Shown here: one piece after another, positions 20,886-30,217 of the stretch
How the letters are laid out: the number at the start of each line of letters is the position of its first letter
How positions within the stretch are numbered: the stretch's first letter is position 1
Assembly (NCBI RefSeq): GCF_000372445.1
Contig: NZ_AQUY01000002.1
Coordinates: 461,561-525,560, forward strand
Source of the DNA: Corynebacterium ulceribovis DSM 45146
Lineage (GTDB): Bacteria > Actinomycetota > Actinomycetes > Mycobacteriales > Mycobacteriaceae
DNA length: 64,000 nucleotides
Reading direction: 5' to 3'
Made by a program: the position numbers and the translations under genes
The notes under the pieces: generated by a model
What the model was told of the DNA's origin: nothing
Databases searched by the model: none
What the model saw: the letters and a program-made list of their open reading frames with translations, nothing else

Positions 20886-22502
20886 TTAGGCTGCTTTCTT
20901 CAGTGCCGGGCTGTCCTTGACGAACATGCCGAGCATCCGGTCGGTGATAGCGAAGCCACCGAAAATGTTGATGGAGGACAGGACAATCGCGAGGAACGCC
21001 AGCGAACTAATAACAATGTTTGTCGAGCTCACGACCAGAATCGCGCCGATGAGCACAATGCCGGAAATCGCATTCGTCTCCGACATCAGTGGCGTATGCA
21101 GCCTCGGCGTGACCGCGGAAATGACGTAAAACCCAAGGACAATCGCGAGCGTGAGCACCATGTAGTTTGTGCTTATTGACGACGGGGAGAGCAGCATTAA
21201 CGTGACCCCGACGGCAATCGTGACACCGAGGGCGACCCCGGCGCGTTTGCCACCCATGAACGCCACTTTCTCTGGTTCCTCAGCAGCGGCTTGCGCGGCG
21301 AGCTGTTCCTGCTTCGCGGCCGCCGGAGTCGCGGACACTTTCACCGGCGGTGGTGGCCACAGGATCGCAGCCTTGCCGGTGGCGGCGCCCGCCGCTGCGC
21401 CTGCTGCGGCGCCGGTATCGGCCTGGGTGACGGTGATGCCACGGATGATTTCGTCTTCCAGGTCCAGGGTTGGCTGGCCATCCTTGTTCGGCGTCATCAG
21501 CTTGAACAGGTTGACAATGTTCTGTCCGTACAGCTGTGATGCTTGGCCTGGCAGGCGTCCAGCTAGGTCCGTGTAGCCGATAATGGTGACGCCACCAGGC
21601 GTGACGGTCACTTCACCAGGGACGGTGAGCTCACAGTTACCGCCGTTCGCGGCTGCCATATCGACAATGACGCTACCTGGCTTCATCCGTTCCACATCAG
21701 CTGCAGTCAGCAGCAGCGGGGACTTCCGGCCTGGGATATTCGCGGTGGTAATCACAATGTCGGCGACAGCGGCCTGCTCCGAGTAGAGCTGCGCAGCGGC
21801 TTCGGCCTGCGACTGCGACATTTCTTTGGCGTAGCCGTCATCAGACTTTTCCGCCGCAACTGGGATCGGAATGAATTCCGCACCCATCGACTCGACCTGT
21901 TCACCGGCTTCCGGACGCAGGTCCGTGGCACGCACAATGGCGCCCATCGAGCCGGCGGTACCGATAGCGGCTAGGCCACCGACACCAGCACCGATGACGT
22001 ACACATTGGTGGGCGGGACTTTACCGGCGGCGGTGACCTGTCCGGTGAACAGGCGACCGAAGGCGTTAGCTGCCTCAACAACAGCGCGGTAGCCAGCGAT
22101 GTTTGCCATCGAAGACAGCACGTCCATGGATTGTGCGCGGCTCAGGCGCGGGACGGCGTCCATGGCGAGGGCGGTGAGGTTTGCGTCGGCAAGCTCTTGG
22201 ATGAGTTCTGGGTTGCGGGCCGGTGCCATCCGGGCGATGAGGGTGGCGCCGGGGCGCATCCGACTGCGGGCGGCAGCCGATGGGGTGTCGAGGGTGGCGA
22301 TGATGTCGGACTGCCAGACGTCGTCGCCTGCGATGCGCGCACCTGCGGCGAGATACAGCTCGTCTGGGTAGGCGGACTGGGTGCCGGCGCCGGATTCTAC
22401 GGATACGTCGTAGCCCAGTTTGATGAGCTTTTCGACGGTATCGGGGGTGGCGGCGACGAGTGGTTGGCGGGGGTCCGTTTGACGGGGAATTCCGATTCGC
22501 AC
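20886..22502 (-). CDS. pntA: NAD(P) transhydrogenase subunit alpha
   Basis: PntA binds NAD(H) in the same transhydrogenase. The 538-residue protein carries the alanine-dehydrogenase-like domain I (MRIGIPRQTDPRQ; nucleotide fold GAGVGGLAAIGTAGSMGAIVRATD near residue 175), an Ala-rich linker near residue 375-420, and three to four membrane segments at the C-terminus. So it is the full-length alpha form, as in E. coli, rather than the split A1/A2 type. The start is GTG at 22502 with AGGAG seven bases before it. pntB follows 3 bases after its stop. Confidence 0.95.
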   Translation of the reverse strand: MRIGIPRQTDPRQPLVAATPDTVEKLIKLGYDVSVESGAGTQSAYPDELYLAAGARIAGDDVWQSDIIATLDTPSAAARSRMRPGATLIARMAPARNPELIQELADANLTALAMDAVPRLSRAQSMDVLSSMANIAGYRAVVEAANAFGRLFTGQVTAAGKVPPTNVYVIGAGVGGLAAIGTAGSMGAIVRATDLRPEAGEQVESMGAEFIPIPVAAEKSDDGYAKEMSQSQAEAAAQLYSEQAAVADIVITTANIPGRKSPLLLTAADVERMKPGSVIVDMAAANGGNCELTVPGEVTVTPGGVTIIGYTDLAGRLPGQASQLYGQNIVNLFKLMTPNKDGQPTLDLEDEIIRGITVTQADTGAAAGAAAGAATGKAAILWPPPPVKVSATPAAAKQEQLAAQAAAEEPEKVAFMGGKRAGVALGVTIAVGVTLMLLSPSSISTNYMVLTLAIVLGFYVISAVTPRLHTPLMSETNAISGIVLIGAILVVSSTNIVISSLAFLAIVLSSINIFGGFAITDRMLGMFVKDSPALKKAA

Positions 22503-22764
22503 GATGGACTCCTGAGTGTCTGGCGAGTTTGGGTGCAGGGGTTACCCAAATTGGGGGAGGGTGGTGTTTCGATGTGTGTCCAGCGTGGGTGGTGGGTGCT
22601 GGTTGTCCGACTCGGTGTGTTCATTAAATGTGCAAAAAATCTGTAAAGGAAGAGTTTGACAAAAGTGGCGCGTGCGAAAACGCCATTGCTAGTGGTAGAG
22701 GGCATTAAAATAACCCCGCATTTAATACGGGGTTTGTGAGCTGCACCACAGGAAAGTGTGGAAA
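22503..22764. other. pntA upstream region and rtcB terminator
   Basis: This gap of 262 bases holds the minus-strand promoter region of pntA, not resolvable to clear boxes, and the terminator of rtcB. No gene is seen. Confidence 0.4.
22706..22736 (-). terminator. terminator after rtcB
   Basis: On the minus strand AACCCCG is mirrored by CGGGGTT around an AT-rich loop and followed by ATTTTA. It lies 30 bases beyond the rtcB stop codon. Confidence 0.75.
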
Positions 22765-23994
22765 CTATGTGCCCTTCACATTCAATACTTGGCGCAGTTT
22801 GTGCTTCACCGTGACCAGTCGCGCGGCATCAGCCATCACTTGGTCAATGTCCTTGTAGGCATCCGGAATCTCATCGACCCATGCCTCACCCGGCCGGTAC
22901 ACAATGCCCTCCATCCGCGCATCAAGGTCCGCGACGTCGAAAAGTTCACGCGCCTTCGTGCGGGAGTAGCGTCGACCAGCCCCGTGTGGCGCCGACCGTA
23001 GCGCAGGCGCATAACCCAACCCCTCCACCACGTAGGAAGCCGTGCCCATGGAACCCGGAATCAACGCCGGGGTGCCTTCATCAGCGCGAACCGCACCCTT
23101 GCGCGTCAGCCATACATCCTGCCCATAGTGCTTTTCGACGACGGTGTAGTTGTGGTGGCAGTTAATCCGCTGTGCCTCTTCGACTTCGGTGCCCATGAAT
23201 TCGGTGACGCAGCGCGCGAAGCGGTCGAGCATCTCTTCGCGGTTCAGCCAGGCGAACCGCTGCGCCCATTTGAGGTCGGCGAGGTAAGAATCGAACTCGT
23301 CGGTGCCTTCGGTCAGGTACGCCAGGTCCTTGTGTGGCAGGCGAACCCAGTGCTTCGCACACTGTTCCCGAGCTGCAAAGATGTGCTTCTGCGCAATCTT
23401 ATTGCCGACACCACGCGACCCGGAGTGCAGGAACAGCCAGACGCGGTCGGCTTCATCCAAACACAGTTCGATGAAGTGGTTGCCGCCGCCGAGGGAACCG
23501 AGCTGCTGCCGCCATTTCGGCGAGTGGTCGAGGTCCACGCCGGTGTCCTCGGCCAACTGTGCAAGCTCGCGGGTGCGGGCGTCGGCGGTGCCTTCCATGA
23601 CCCACTGGTTGTAGTTGCCAGGGGAGAGCGGAATGGTGGCCTCCACCAGGTCACGCAGCTTGGTCAGGTCGCGTTCGGCGAGGTCAGCGGTGGTGAATTG
23701 GGTCTGTAGTGCAATCATGCCGCAGCCAATATCCACGCCGACAGCCGCGGGGATGACGGCGCCGACGGTGCCGAAGACGGTGCCGACGGAGGAGCCCATG
23801 CCGATGTGTGCGTCCGGCATGAGTGCAACGTGCGGGTGCACGAAAGGCATGGCGGCGAGGGTGCCGGCTTGGTCGAGGACGCCCTGTTCAATTTCGGAGG
23901 CGAACACTTCGATTTTTGGGGTGTCGTTGAACTTGCGGCGCGTGTAGTTTGGCCGCAGATTCATGGCCGCTTTTCGGCGGCGCGAGGCAGACAT
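22765..23994 (-). CDS. rtcB: RNA-splicing ligase RtcB
   Basis: RtcB joins RNA ends carrying 2',3'-cyclic phosphate or 3'-phosphate to 5'-hydroxyl ends in a GTP- and Mn-dependent reaction; in bacteria it acts in RNA repair. The 409-residue protein shows VDIGCGM (metal Cys), GSLGGGNHFIEL, LHSGSRGVGNKI and HNYTVVEKH, which supply the metal-binding and guanylylated histidines. I place the start at ATG 23994, preceded by GAAAGGA; an in-frame ATG at 24048 lies against a terminator stem and is unlikely. No rtcA or archease gene is adjacent. Confidence 0.92.
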   Translation of the reverse strand: MSASRRRKAAMNLRPNYTRRKFNDTPKIEVFASEIEQGVLDQAGTLAAMPFVHPHVALMPDAHIGMGSSVGTVFGTVGAVIPAAVGVDIGCGMIALQTQFTTADLAERDLTKLRDLVEATIPLSPGNYNQWVMEGTADARTRELAQLAEDTGVDLDHSPKWRQQLGSLGGGNHFIELCLDEADRVWLFLHSGSRGVGNKIAQKHIFAAREQCAKHWVRLPHKDLAYLTEGTDEFDSYLADLKWAQRFAWLNREEMLDRFARCVTEFMGTEVEEAQRINCHHNYTVVEKHYGQDVWLTRKGAVRADEGTPALIPGSMGTASYVVEGLGYAPALRSAPHGAGRRYSRTKARELFDVADLDARMEGIVYRPGEAWVDEIPDAYKDIDQVMADAARLVTVKHKLRQVLNVKGT

Positions 23995-24049
23995 GATGAG
24001 TCCTTTCTTGGATTGGGCCCGGGTGGGCGGTGTCCAGTGCCCGGGCATG

Positions 24050-24099
24050 AAAAAACCGGCGCGACTGCCACCATTATCGGTGACGGTTCGCGCCGGTTA
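24050..24099 (-). terminator. strong terminator upstream of rtcB
   Basis: Read on the minus strand, CCGGCGCG and CGCGCCGG form a stem around an interrupted inner part that also pairs (ACCGTCACCGATAATGGTGG), followed by six T. It terminates the transcript of the 40-residue ORF at 24125-24247 and isolates rtcB, which must have a promoter in the roughly 55 bases before its start or be reached by read-through. Confidence 0.85.
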
Positions 24100-24124
24100 A
24101 AGCGTTACTTGGTTTGGCCTGTGC

Positions 24125-24247
24125 TTAAGCCTGTTCGCCCTTGCGTGGGCGTGGGTAGGCGGCAGTGCGCACCGAAAAGTGGGAAGCCGGAAATTGCAGG
24201 TCAGCTTGCTTATCTCGCAGATTTGCAACGCGCTGATACTTCGACAT
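24125..24247 (-). CDS. small basic protein (40 aa), unknown
   Basis: A 40-residue frame begins ATG at 24247, preceded by GAAGGGAGAAGCC, a good ribosome-binding site, and ends just before a strong terminator. The sequence starts MSKYQRVANLRDKQADL and ends with PRPRKGEQA; it is basic, hydrophilic and has no membrane segment or signal peptide. I do not recognise a family. The combination of ribosome-binding site, start codon and terminator makes a real small gene more likely than a chance frame, but there is no homology support. Confidence 0.5.
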   Translation of the reverse strand: MSKYQRVANLRDKQADLQFPASHFSVRTAAYPRPRKGEQA

Positions 24248-24389
24248 GGCTTCTCCCTTCGTGGATTCGGTGGCGTTGTTGTAGGCCATGCATCAGATAA
24301 GCACACTTGCTGCTACCTGGCAACCATGACTTCTGGTGACGTTTAGCTGTCTGGCTCCTTTTGTGCCGAGGCATTGCTTTTTGACGCAG

Positions 24390-25298
24390 CTATTTCTCGC
24401 AAGCGACGCCGTCGCCGTCACGGTCAAGCTTGCGACTGTAGCCCGGTTGGCCAGCGTAGAGTGGCGCTGCGCCAGCAGCCCGAACCGCATCGCAATTTGC
24501 GTAGTAAGTTGACTGCGGCGCTGGCGCTGGCTGTGGTGCTGGCGCTGGCTGTGGTGCTGGGGCCGGCGCTGATTCCTGTACTCGGGTTGTTGGCTTGTTT
24601 TGGTTCCCGACTAGTCCTTGCGGCTGGGTGTCCGCTTCTTTTACTGGGGTGGAAGTGCGGGTTGTTGATGGTTTCGGTGGCTTGTTGGCTGCTGTCGTTG
24701 AGGTGCTGGTAGTGCTGCTTGTGGACGTAGTTGAGGTAGTAGTTTTTTCACTGTCGCAGGCGACACCGTCACCGTCACGATCCAGCTTCGGGTTGTACCC
24801 TTTTTCGCCACGCTTCAGTGGCGTCTTGCCAGCGTCCTCCGCTTCTTGGCAGTTCTGGAACATCGCCGCCGCAGGTGCGTCAGAGGAGTGTTCCTTCTCT
24901 GATTTTTCACTCGAAGCGGTCTTGTCTGTTTCCTGCTTTTGGGAAGTGGAATTCTCCGTGTTCGCTGCCGGAGTAGGGGCTGTTGAAGTTTCTGGCGTTG
25001 GCAGGGTTCCAGCACCAACAAGGAAGCTGGCTACAGTCGCGGCGACAATGCGTCCCCACCGGCGTTTTACTGGGGGCTGGGATGTCGTGACGCTTCGTCG
25101 GTCAGCGCGCTCGTAGTACAGCCAAAACCCAGATGGCAAGGCAAACGCTGCAGCGAGCAGTAGGCTGCCGAGAAGCTCTTTGGGGCTGCCGATGCTCCCC
25201 AAAGCTTCAATGGCCAAGCCAGCCGCAATGACCAAGCCAATAATCGACAAAATCAGTTTGCCGATGCGCGGCATACCGAAACTCAGGTTGTTCAACAT
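24390..25298 (-). CDS. membrane protein with two excalibur calcium-binding domains
   Basis: This 302-residue protein has two hydrophobic segments near the N-terminus (about residues 13-32 and 38-60), a third at about residue 84-100, a Thr/Ser/Pro-rich linker and two excalibur domains: one at about residues 147-187 and one at the very C-terminus (about 262-302). Each holds Cys, the DRDGDGVACD/E calcium loop and a second Cys. Excalibur domains are extracellular, so the repeats likely sit outside the membrane. AGGAG precedes the ATG at 25298. Function is unknown; surface anchoring or a nuclease-like partner role are possible. Confidence 0.8.
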   Translation of the reverse strand: MLNNLSFGMPRIGKLILSIIGLVIAAGLAIEALGSIGSPKELLGSLLLAAAFALPSGFWLYYERADRRSVTTSQPPVKRRWGRIVAATVASFLVGAGTLPTPETSTAPTPAANTENSTSQKQETDKTASSEKSEKEHSSDAPAAAMFQNCQEAEDAGKTPLKRGEKGYNPKLDRDGDGVACDSEKTTTSTTSTSSTTSTSTTAANKPPKPSTTRTSTPVKEADTQPQGLVGNQNKPTTRVQESAPAPAPQPAPAPQPAPAPQSTYYANCDAVRAAGAAPLYAGQPGYSRKLDRDGDGVACEK

Positions 25299-25867
25299 AG
25301 TGCTCTCCTATTTACAAGCCGCGACTCTATGCACAAGTCGCATCAAAGCCGTGTTGCCGACGTTGGTGGCGGCTCCCGCGTGGTCGACTTGGGATTCATT
25401 TAGGCCGTTGGGCGCGTGTCATTTTCTAATCCGACGGTTGGATTGATGCTTGCAGTCGCAGTGGTGAAGCTCGTCGAATCGGTAGATAGCGTTGAGCCAG
25501 CGGAAAAGGATTTAGCGCTGGCTTTTGAATGCAGCAGACGCCACCATTGGGTTTGTCTACCTCTCTAGTGACGGTGACTGCTGAAGTGGCTGCGACTACG
25601 GTGGGTCTCAAAGCAGTGCTGCCGTCACCGCCTGAATAGCTGACCATCCAGGCAACTGAAGCGAATCTGGCGGCCGCTGAGCTAGAGCCTTGCGAGTGCC
25701 AACCGATGAAGTTTTCATGTAAAGCCTTTGAACTCAAGGACACTGTTCCGTGGTATCAACGGCATCATTGTGTCACTTGCACCCCAGTAGCACCATTGCA
25801 GGCTTAAGATGGTGTAGCCCCGCCTACCCCCAAAAGCAACTGTTTGACCAGTGGTTAGGTGGAATTC
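25299..25867. other. 569-base region without a convincing gene
   Basis: The only longer frame is 25426-25743 on the minus strand (105 residues, GTG start, weak ribosome-binding site). Its translation is rich in Ala, Ser and Val and resembles no family I know. The region may hold remnants of a decayed gene. No repeat, terminator or RNA motif stands out. Confidence 0.3.
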
Positions 25868-26398
25868 TCACGTGATCTCTAGGTAGTCACCCGTCCACTT
25901 GGCATCGATGAGAAGCTCATACTGTGCCTGTAACCAGTCACCATAACTGCGGTAAAGATACGACGGCCCAACTTCATGGTCCATGTCCAGTACTTGTCCG
26001 GTGGTGCCTTCGTCCCCCGGTGTCATGTCGACGGCGCTGCTATTTCCTGCTCCGTCGCGGCTAATGCAAATCCAGCCGTCGGCCCAGTAATGGGGTAGCA
26101 GCTGTGGGTCGCCGAGATGGTCATTGTTGAAATCTCCCGCAGCGACATTTGAGCGCAACTGACTCGTATTAGCGAGAATCTGGTCAACGCTTAACAGCTC
26201 ACCTTCGGGCCAGGCATCATCCGCGCTGCCGTTGTGACGTAGCAGAGAAACCCGTAGGTCTTCTGAAATCTGCACGCCCAGCTCACTTTCCAGACGGGCG
26301 ATATCCGCTTCCGTCGCGCCGGGCCATAGCACTTCGGCCGCACCTTGCTTGTCGTACCACGTTTCAATTGCCTGCCAGATGGTGTTGATATAGCTCAT
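25868..26398 (-). CDS. SMI1/KNR4 (SUKH) family protein
   Basis: The 176-residue protein has the SUKH-type pattern: an N-terminal helix region, LWPGATEADIARLESELGVQISEDLRVSLLRHNGSADD, and a strand region ending with WICISRDGAGN and a C-terminal YGDWLQAQYELL. SUKH proteins often serve as immunity proteins for contact-dependent or polymorphic toxins, but also occur alone. No toxin gene is recognised next to it, so the role remains open. It is divergent from the PH-domain gene. Confidence 0.8.
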   Translation of the reverse strand: MSYINTIWQAIETWYDKQGAAEVLWPGATEADIARLESELGVQISEDLRVSLLRHNGSADDAWPEGELLSVDQILANTSQLRSNVAAGDFNNDHLGDPQLLPHYWADGWICISRDGAGNSSAVDMTPGDEGTTGQVLDMDHEVGPSYLYRSYGDWLQAQYELLIDAKWTGDYLEIT

Positions 26399-26786
26399 GG
26401 CATTGAAAGTACGGCACAGATGAGGGGGCGTCAGATTCTGGTCACTGTGAATCTGAACGTTTGGACGGTGCTCGGCTTAGACGACTTGAGCTGGAAGCCG
26501 GTGACGAGGCTCAGCATTTTTGATCGGAAAGATCCGCAGGGAGTGTTCTTGCTAATGGTGCCCGCGAATGACGGACCATCCCGCAATGTCTTCTAATGCT
26601 TTCTGAACAACGACCAGCGTAGAGCGGCAGCCGTGTAATAGAGGACAAAGTGGTGTTGTGAAACGTTGTGGGTACTTCGTGCGACCGAGCTCCTTTGGAT
26701 TATTCTCCGGCACGGACAGATAACAATACGTCCGCCTGAACTGACGTAAACTTGAAGCACTTATTGTTTAGCAGTGAAAGGCCACC
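26399..26786. promoter_or_regulatory. divergent intergenic region, SUKH gene / PH-domain gene
   Basis: These 388 bases separate divergent genes. An inverted repeat CGGAC/GTCCG (26713-26717 and 26730-26734) encloses TAACAATAC and may be an operator or promoter element for the PH-domain gene. A plus-strand frame at 26345-26596 overlaps the start of the SUKH gene and has no ribosome-binding site. Confidence 0.3.
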
Positions 26787-27158
26787 ATGGAACTCGCACC
26801 GATTGCAGCTTGGACATTCCTGCAGGAAGTACCCATCCCGAATGATGTGGTCGAATTGATGGTGCCGGGGGAGCAGCCGTTTGCGGCGTACAAGACGTTC
26901 CGGGATTCCGCCGTGTTCACGAATAAGCGGCTAATTGTGCGCGATGCGCAGGGTCTGAGCGGCAAGAAGGTGGAGGTCTATTCGCTGCCGTATTCGTCCA
27001 TCACCATGTGGTCGTCTGAGAATGCCGGTAAATTCCTGGACTTCAATGCCGAGCTGGAACTGTGGACCAAGGCGGGGCATGTGAAGATTTCTGTGGGCAA
27101 GCAGATTGATATCCGCCGCCTAGACATGCTGATTGCGAACTGTGTGCTGAGTGAGTAA
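26787..27158 (+). CDS. bacterial PH-domain protein
   Basis: This 123-residue protein resembles the bacterial pleckstrin-homology family bPH_1: VPGEQPFAAYKTFRDSAVFTNKRLIVRDAQG, then KKVEVYSLPYSSITMW and FDFNAELELWT-type strands ending in a C-terminal helix. Such proteins are small, soluble and of unknown function; stress or phage-related roles have been suggested for some. GAAAGG lies 6 bases before the ATG. It is the last gene before cas3, 200 bases away. Confidence 0.8.
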   Translation: MELAPIAAWTFLQEVPIPNDVVELMVPGEQPFAAYKTFRDSAVFTNKRLIVRDAQGLSGKKVEVYSLPYSSITMWSSENAGKFLDFNAELELWTKAGHVKISVGKQIDIRRLDMLIANCVLSE

Positions 27159-27358
27159 ATAACCCAGCTAGTGCCTTGTGGCGAGCCCACATAGCCGCCA
27201 TGGGAAAATATGCGTGTTTCAGCGAATTCGATCATGTGTTCATTAGCTGACTTAAGCTGTCTGAAGTGCGTAGTATCCATAAAGATGCCCAAGTAATTGG
27301 GTCTCTGATGGCGGTTACCTGTGGGCCATCCTGAGCTGAGGTCAGGAAGGGAAGTCGT

Positions 27359-30172
27359 ATGCTTATCGTGGATAACGCTGATGACTGGATGCGGAATCGA
27401 AGTGTGCAGTCGCTTTCACTGTGGGCGAAATCTGGTAATGAAGATGGCTACCTCTGTTTGCCACAACATTTAATCGATACTGCATGTGTAGCTGAATGGC
27501 TATGGGCGAACTGGGTATCGGATTCCCTCAAAACCTCATTGAGTAGCAGCTGGGATTTAAGCGCAGAACAAGTACGTACGTTGTTCTGCTTCCTTGCCGG
27601 CACTCACGATGTTGGGAAAGCGACGGTTACCTTCCAACGCCTGGTGGAGCGCCGACCTGATGCAAGACGATTGCTTGGCCCAATCGAGGATGCCGGATTG
27701 AGTCTGGAATGGCCGCAAGGGGAAGGACCGGATAGGCAGTTTTCGCACGGCATGGCGTCAGCGCTACTACTGCGGAATTGGCTGGCGGACCATGGTGTGA
27801 ACGCTAGACGTCGAGTGGCACTGTCGGCAGTGGTCGATGCGCACCATGGGTTTACGTCCAATGCAGTAGTTTTGCGAAACTTCAGTGACGCGATTTCTGG
27901 GCGACTTAACCCATTCGATGATCTTGTCACCGAGCTTATCGATGCCATGGCGGAGCTCACCAACATCGAGCCAGTGTTAGACGCGATCGGTGATGCGGAC
28001 GTTCCAGTTGCAGATGCGCTTCAGCTCATGACTGGGCTAGTCATTATGGCCGACTGGATTGCGTCAAATGAAAACGCGTTCCCTTACACGCCACTAATTC
28101 CTCAGCGCGCTCGTTTGGCGCAGGCAATTGCATATATCGGTCTGCCGCGACCATGGTCTCCAGTAGAGATTCCATCAGATGACGAGGAACTCTTTCAGCG
28201 TACTTTTGGCTGGCCATCAGAATACCAACTGCGCCCGGTGCAGCGGACTGCGGTAGAGCTATCGCGTAAATCGGTAGGCCCAACTTTGATGATCATTGAA
28301 GCTCCCACTGGTGAGGGGAAAACTGAAGCTGGTCTAGCCGCAGCGCATGTGTTGAGTCAGAAAAGTGGTGCGCAGGGAGTGTTTTTTGCAGCACCGACAA
28401 TGTCCACCGCCAATGGGTTATTTGACCGGACTGCTAACTGGGCGAGCAAAAGTTCGGAAGCTGGGGAAGTGGTCTCCATGTTTTTGGCGCATTCGAAAAA
28501 CCGGTTGTCAAAGCCGTTCCAGAAAATGCGGTTTCAGGGAATTGGCGAAGACTTGCCGGAGGAAAACAGCGGCGACGATTCACCGCGGCAAAACAGTGGA
28601 TCTGTGATCGCTGCGTCCTGGCTGTCTGGACGGAAAACTGGTGTGCTTTCGGACTTTGTTGTCGGCACGGTTGACCAAGTCCTAATGATGGCTCTGCAAG
28701 CTAGACATTCAATGCTTCGGCACGTCGGTTTGGCAGGCAAAGTTGTCATTATCGATGAAGTGCATGCTTATGACGCCTACATGTCGCAATATCTTTACTG
28801 CACCCTTGAATGGCTCGCACGGTATGGCGTCAACGTGATTTTGATGTCAGCGACATTGCCACCAGCACAAAGAAAGCGGCTGGCACAAGCATATGCTTGC
28901 CAGCTGATTGACGACGCCGAAACCGCTGTTGAAGCTCTCGATTCCACCTCCTACCCGCTGGTCAGCATTGTAGATACTGACGGAGTGCGGCCTGTTGAAG
29001 TGCAACAGCGCCCAGTAAACCAACAGGTCGCTGTGACGATAATTGACGACTCATTGGCGGAGCTGGCAACAACACTGAAAGCGAAACTGACAGACGGCGG
29101 AGTTGCGCTGGTTATTTGCAATACCATTGCACGCTCCCAAGAAGCTTTTCATGATTTGAAGTGCCATTTCCCAGAAGAGGTGGAGCTGCACCATTCGGCG
29201 TTTATCGCTGCGCATCGCAGTGAAAAGGAGGATCTCCTTCGGGAAGAGCTAGGGCCGAAAGCTCGCCGAGGCCACGACCGGCCATGGAGACGTATTGTGG
29301 TTGCAACTCAAGTTGCTGAGCAAAGTCTGGATATTGACGCTGATTTGCTGGTCACAGATCTAGCGCCCATCGATTTGATTATTCAACGTGCCGGACGTGT
29401 GCACCGGCATGACCGGCCGGAGTCAGACCGGCCGACGCAACTGAACCATCCGCAGATTCTGCTGCGTGCGATTAAAGCTATCGGTACTGTGCCGGAATTC
29501 GATGGCGGTGCTGCAGCCATCTACGGGGAGAAGCTTCTGCTGTCGACGATGGCGCATCTGCCGCAGAGTTTTTGTCGGCCAAAAGACGTCGCTGATTTGG
29601 TGCGGAAGGTTTATACAGCAGAACCTGATATTCCTACTGAATGGCGGGATGCGTGGGAGACTGCGTGCAGCGAAGATTTCGCGAAACGCTCAAGCGCCGA
29701 ATTGCGGGCACAAAGTTATCGGATGCCGAGCCCGACTCACGCCGAGCACTTGAGTAGCTTGTTTGCGCAGCTGCATGAAAATTCCGAAACTATCGGTGGG
29801 GAAGAACAGGGTAACGCGCAGGTTCGTGATGCAGAGTTTTCCGTTGAAGTAATCGCGCTGCAAAACACCGACTACGGCTACATCCCACTAGGTGGCGGCT
29901 TGGAGATTCTCAATGGAAGTGAAGTCTCGAAGCAAGCAGAACACCAGCTAGCCGCGAACACTCTGCGGTTGCCAACTCGCCTGACCCGCCGAGAATCTGA
30001 TTTTGACACAGTAATCGACGAGCTTGAACAACAAACTCCTGAGGAATGGACGAAGTCCGGAATGCTGCGGGGCCAAGTTGCGCTGCGATTCGACGACGAT
30101 GCTAGAGCCCAGCTAGGCCGGTTCGCGCTGAGCTACGACGCAGAAAGTGGGTTGCGCGTTGAAGCTAAATAA
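27359..30172 (+). CDS. cas3: type I-E CRISPR-associated helicase/nuclease Cas3
   Basis: Cas3 is recruited by Cascade to cut and unwind target DNA. The 937-residue protein has the HD nuclease domain first (GTHDVGKATVTF at about residue 81-92, SHGMA further on), then the helicase with Walker A APTGEGKTEAG near 315, the DEVH box near 466, SATLP near 497 and QRAGRVHRH near 676, and a C-terminal domain. All catalytic motifs look intact. GGAAGGGAAG precedes the ATG. The following 232 bases separate it from casA and hold a crRNA-like element on the other strand. Confidence 0.97.
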   Translation: MLIVDNADDWMRNRSVQSLSLWAKSGNEDGYLCLPQHLIDTACVAEWLWANWVSDSLKTSLSSSWDLSAEQVRTLFCFLAGTHDVGKATVTFQRLVERRPDARRLLGPIEDAGLSLEWPQGEGPDRQFSHGMASALLLRNWLADHGVNARRRVALSAVVDAHHGFTSNAVVLRNFSDAISGRLNPFDDLVTELIDAMAELTNIEPVLDAIGDADVPVADALQLMTGLVIMADWIASNENAFPYTPLIPQRARLAQAIAYIGLPRPWSPVEIPSDDEELFQRTFGWPSEYQLRPVQRTAVELSRKSVGPTLMIIEAPTGEGKTEAGLAAAHVLSQKSGAQGVFFAAPTMSTANGLFDRTANWASKSSEAGEVVSMFLAHSKNRLSKPFQKMRFQGIGEDLPEENSGDDSPRQNSGSVIAASWLSGRKTGVLSDFVVGTVDQVLMMALQARHSMLRHVGLAGKVVIIDEVHAYDAYMSQYLYCTLEWLARYGVNVILMSATLPPAQRKRLAQAYACQLIDDAETAVEALDSTSYPLVSIVDTDGVRPVEVQQRPVNQQVAVTIIDDSLAELATTLKAKLTDGGVALVICNTIARSQEAFHDLKCHFPEEVELHHSAFIAAHRSEKEDLLREELGPKARRGHDRPWRRIVVATQVAEQSLDIDADLLVTDLAPIDLIIQRAGRVHRHDRPESDRPTQLNHPQILLRAIKAIGTVPEFDGGAAAIYGEKLLLSTMAHLPQSFCRPKDVADLVRKVYTAEPDIPTEWRDAWETACSEDFAKRSSAELRAQSYRMPSPTHAEHLSSLFAQLHENSETIGGEEQGNAQVRDAEFSVEVIALQNTDYGYIPLGGGLEILNGSEVSKQAEHQLAANTLRLPTRLTRRESDFDTVIDELEQQTPEEWTKSGMLRGQVALRFDDDARAQLGRFALSYDAESGLRVEAK

Positions 30173-30196
30173 AAACCCCGCCAGCGCGGGGAAGGT
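30169..30196 (-). repeat. degenerate CRISPR repeat 2 (hairpin and terminator)
   Basis: On the minus strand this 28-mer matches the array repeat at 17 of 18 core bases (repeat positions 4-21). The six-base stem CCCCGC/GCGGGG is intact and only the loop changes from GCAG to GCTG. The repeat's 3' part is replaced by GTTTTTA, so the hairpin also works as a Rho-independent terminator for minus-strand transcription. Confidence 0.75.
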
Positions 30197-30217
30197 GGTA
30201 GCTCCAACAAATAGGAA

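Noticed and set aside
23995..24048. Longer rtcB start at 24048
   Set aside because: The ATG touches the T-tract of a strong terminator and has no ribosome-binding site; ATG 23994 has GAAAGGA upstream and gives a normal family start.
25426..25743. 105-residue minus-strand frame
   Set aside because: Weak GTG start, no family resemblance, low-complexity translation; mentioned only as a region description.
26345..26596. 83-residue plus-strand frame upstream of the PH-domain gene
   Set aside because: It overlaps the 5' end of the SUKH gene on the other strand and lacks a ribosome-binding site.
30176..30191. Hairpin after cas3 as a plain terminator of cas3
   Set aside because: The T-tract is on the minus strand, not the plus strand, and the sequence matches the CRISPR repeat core at 17 of 18 bases.
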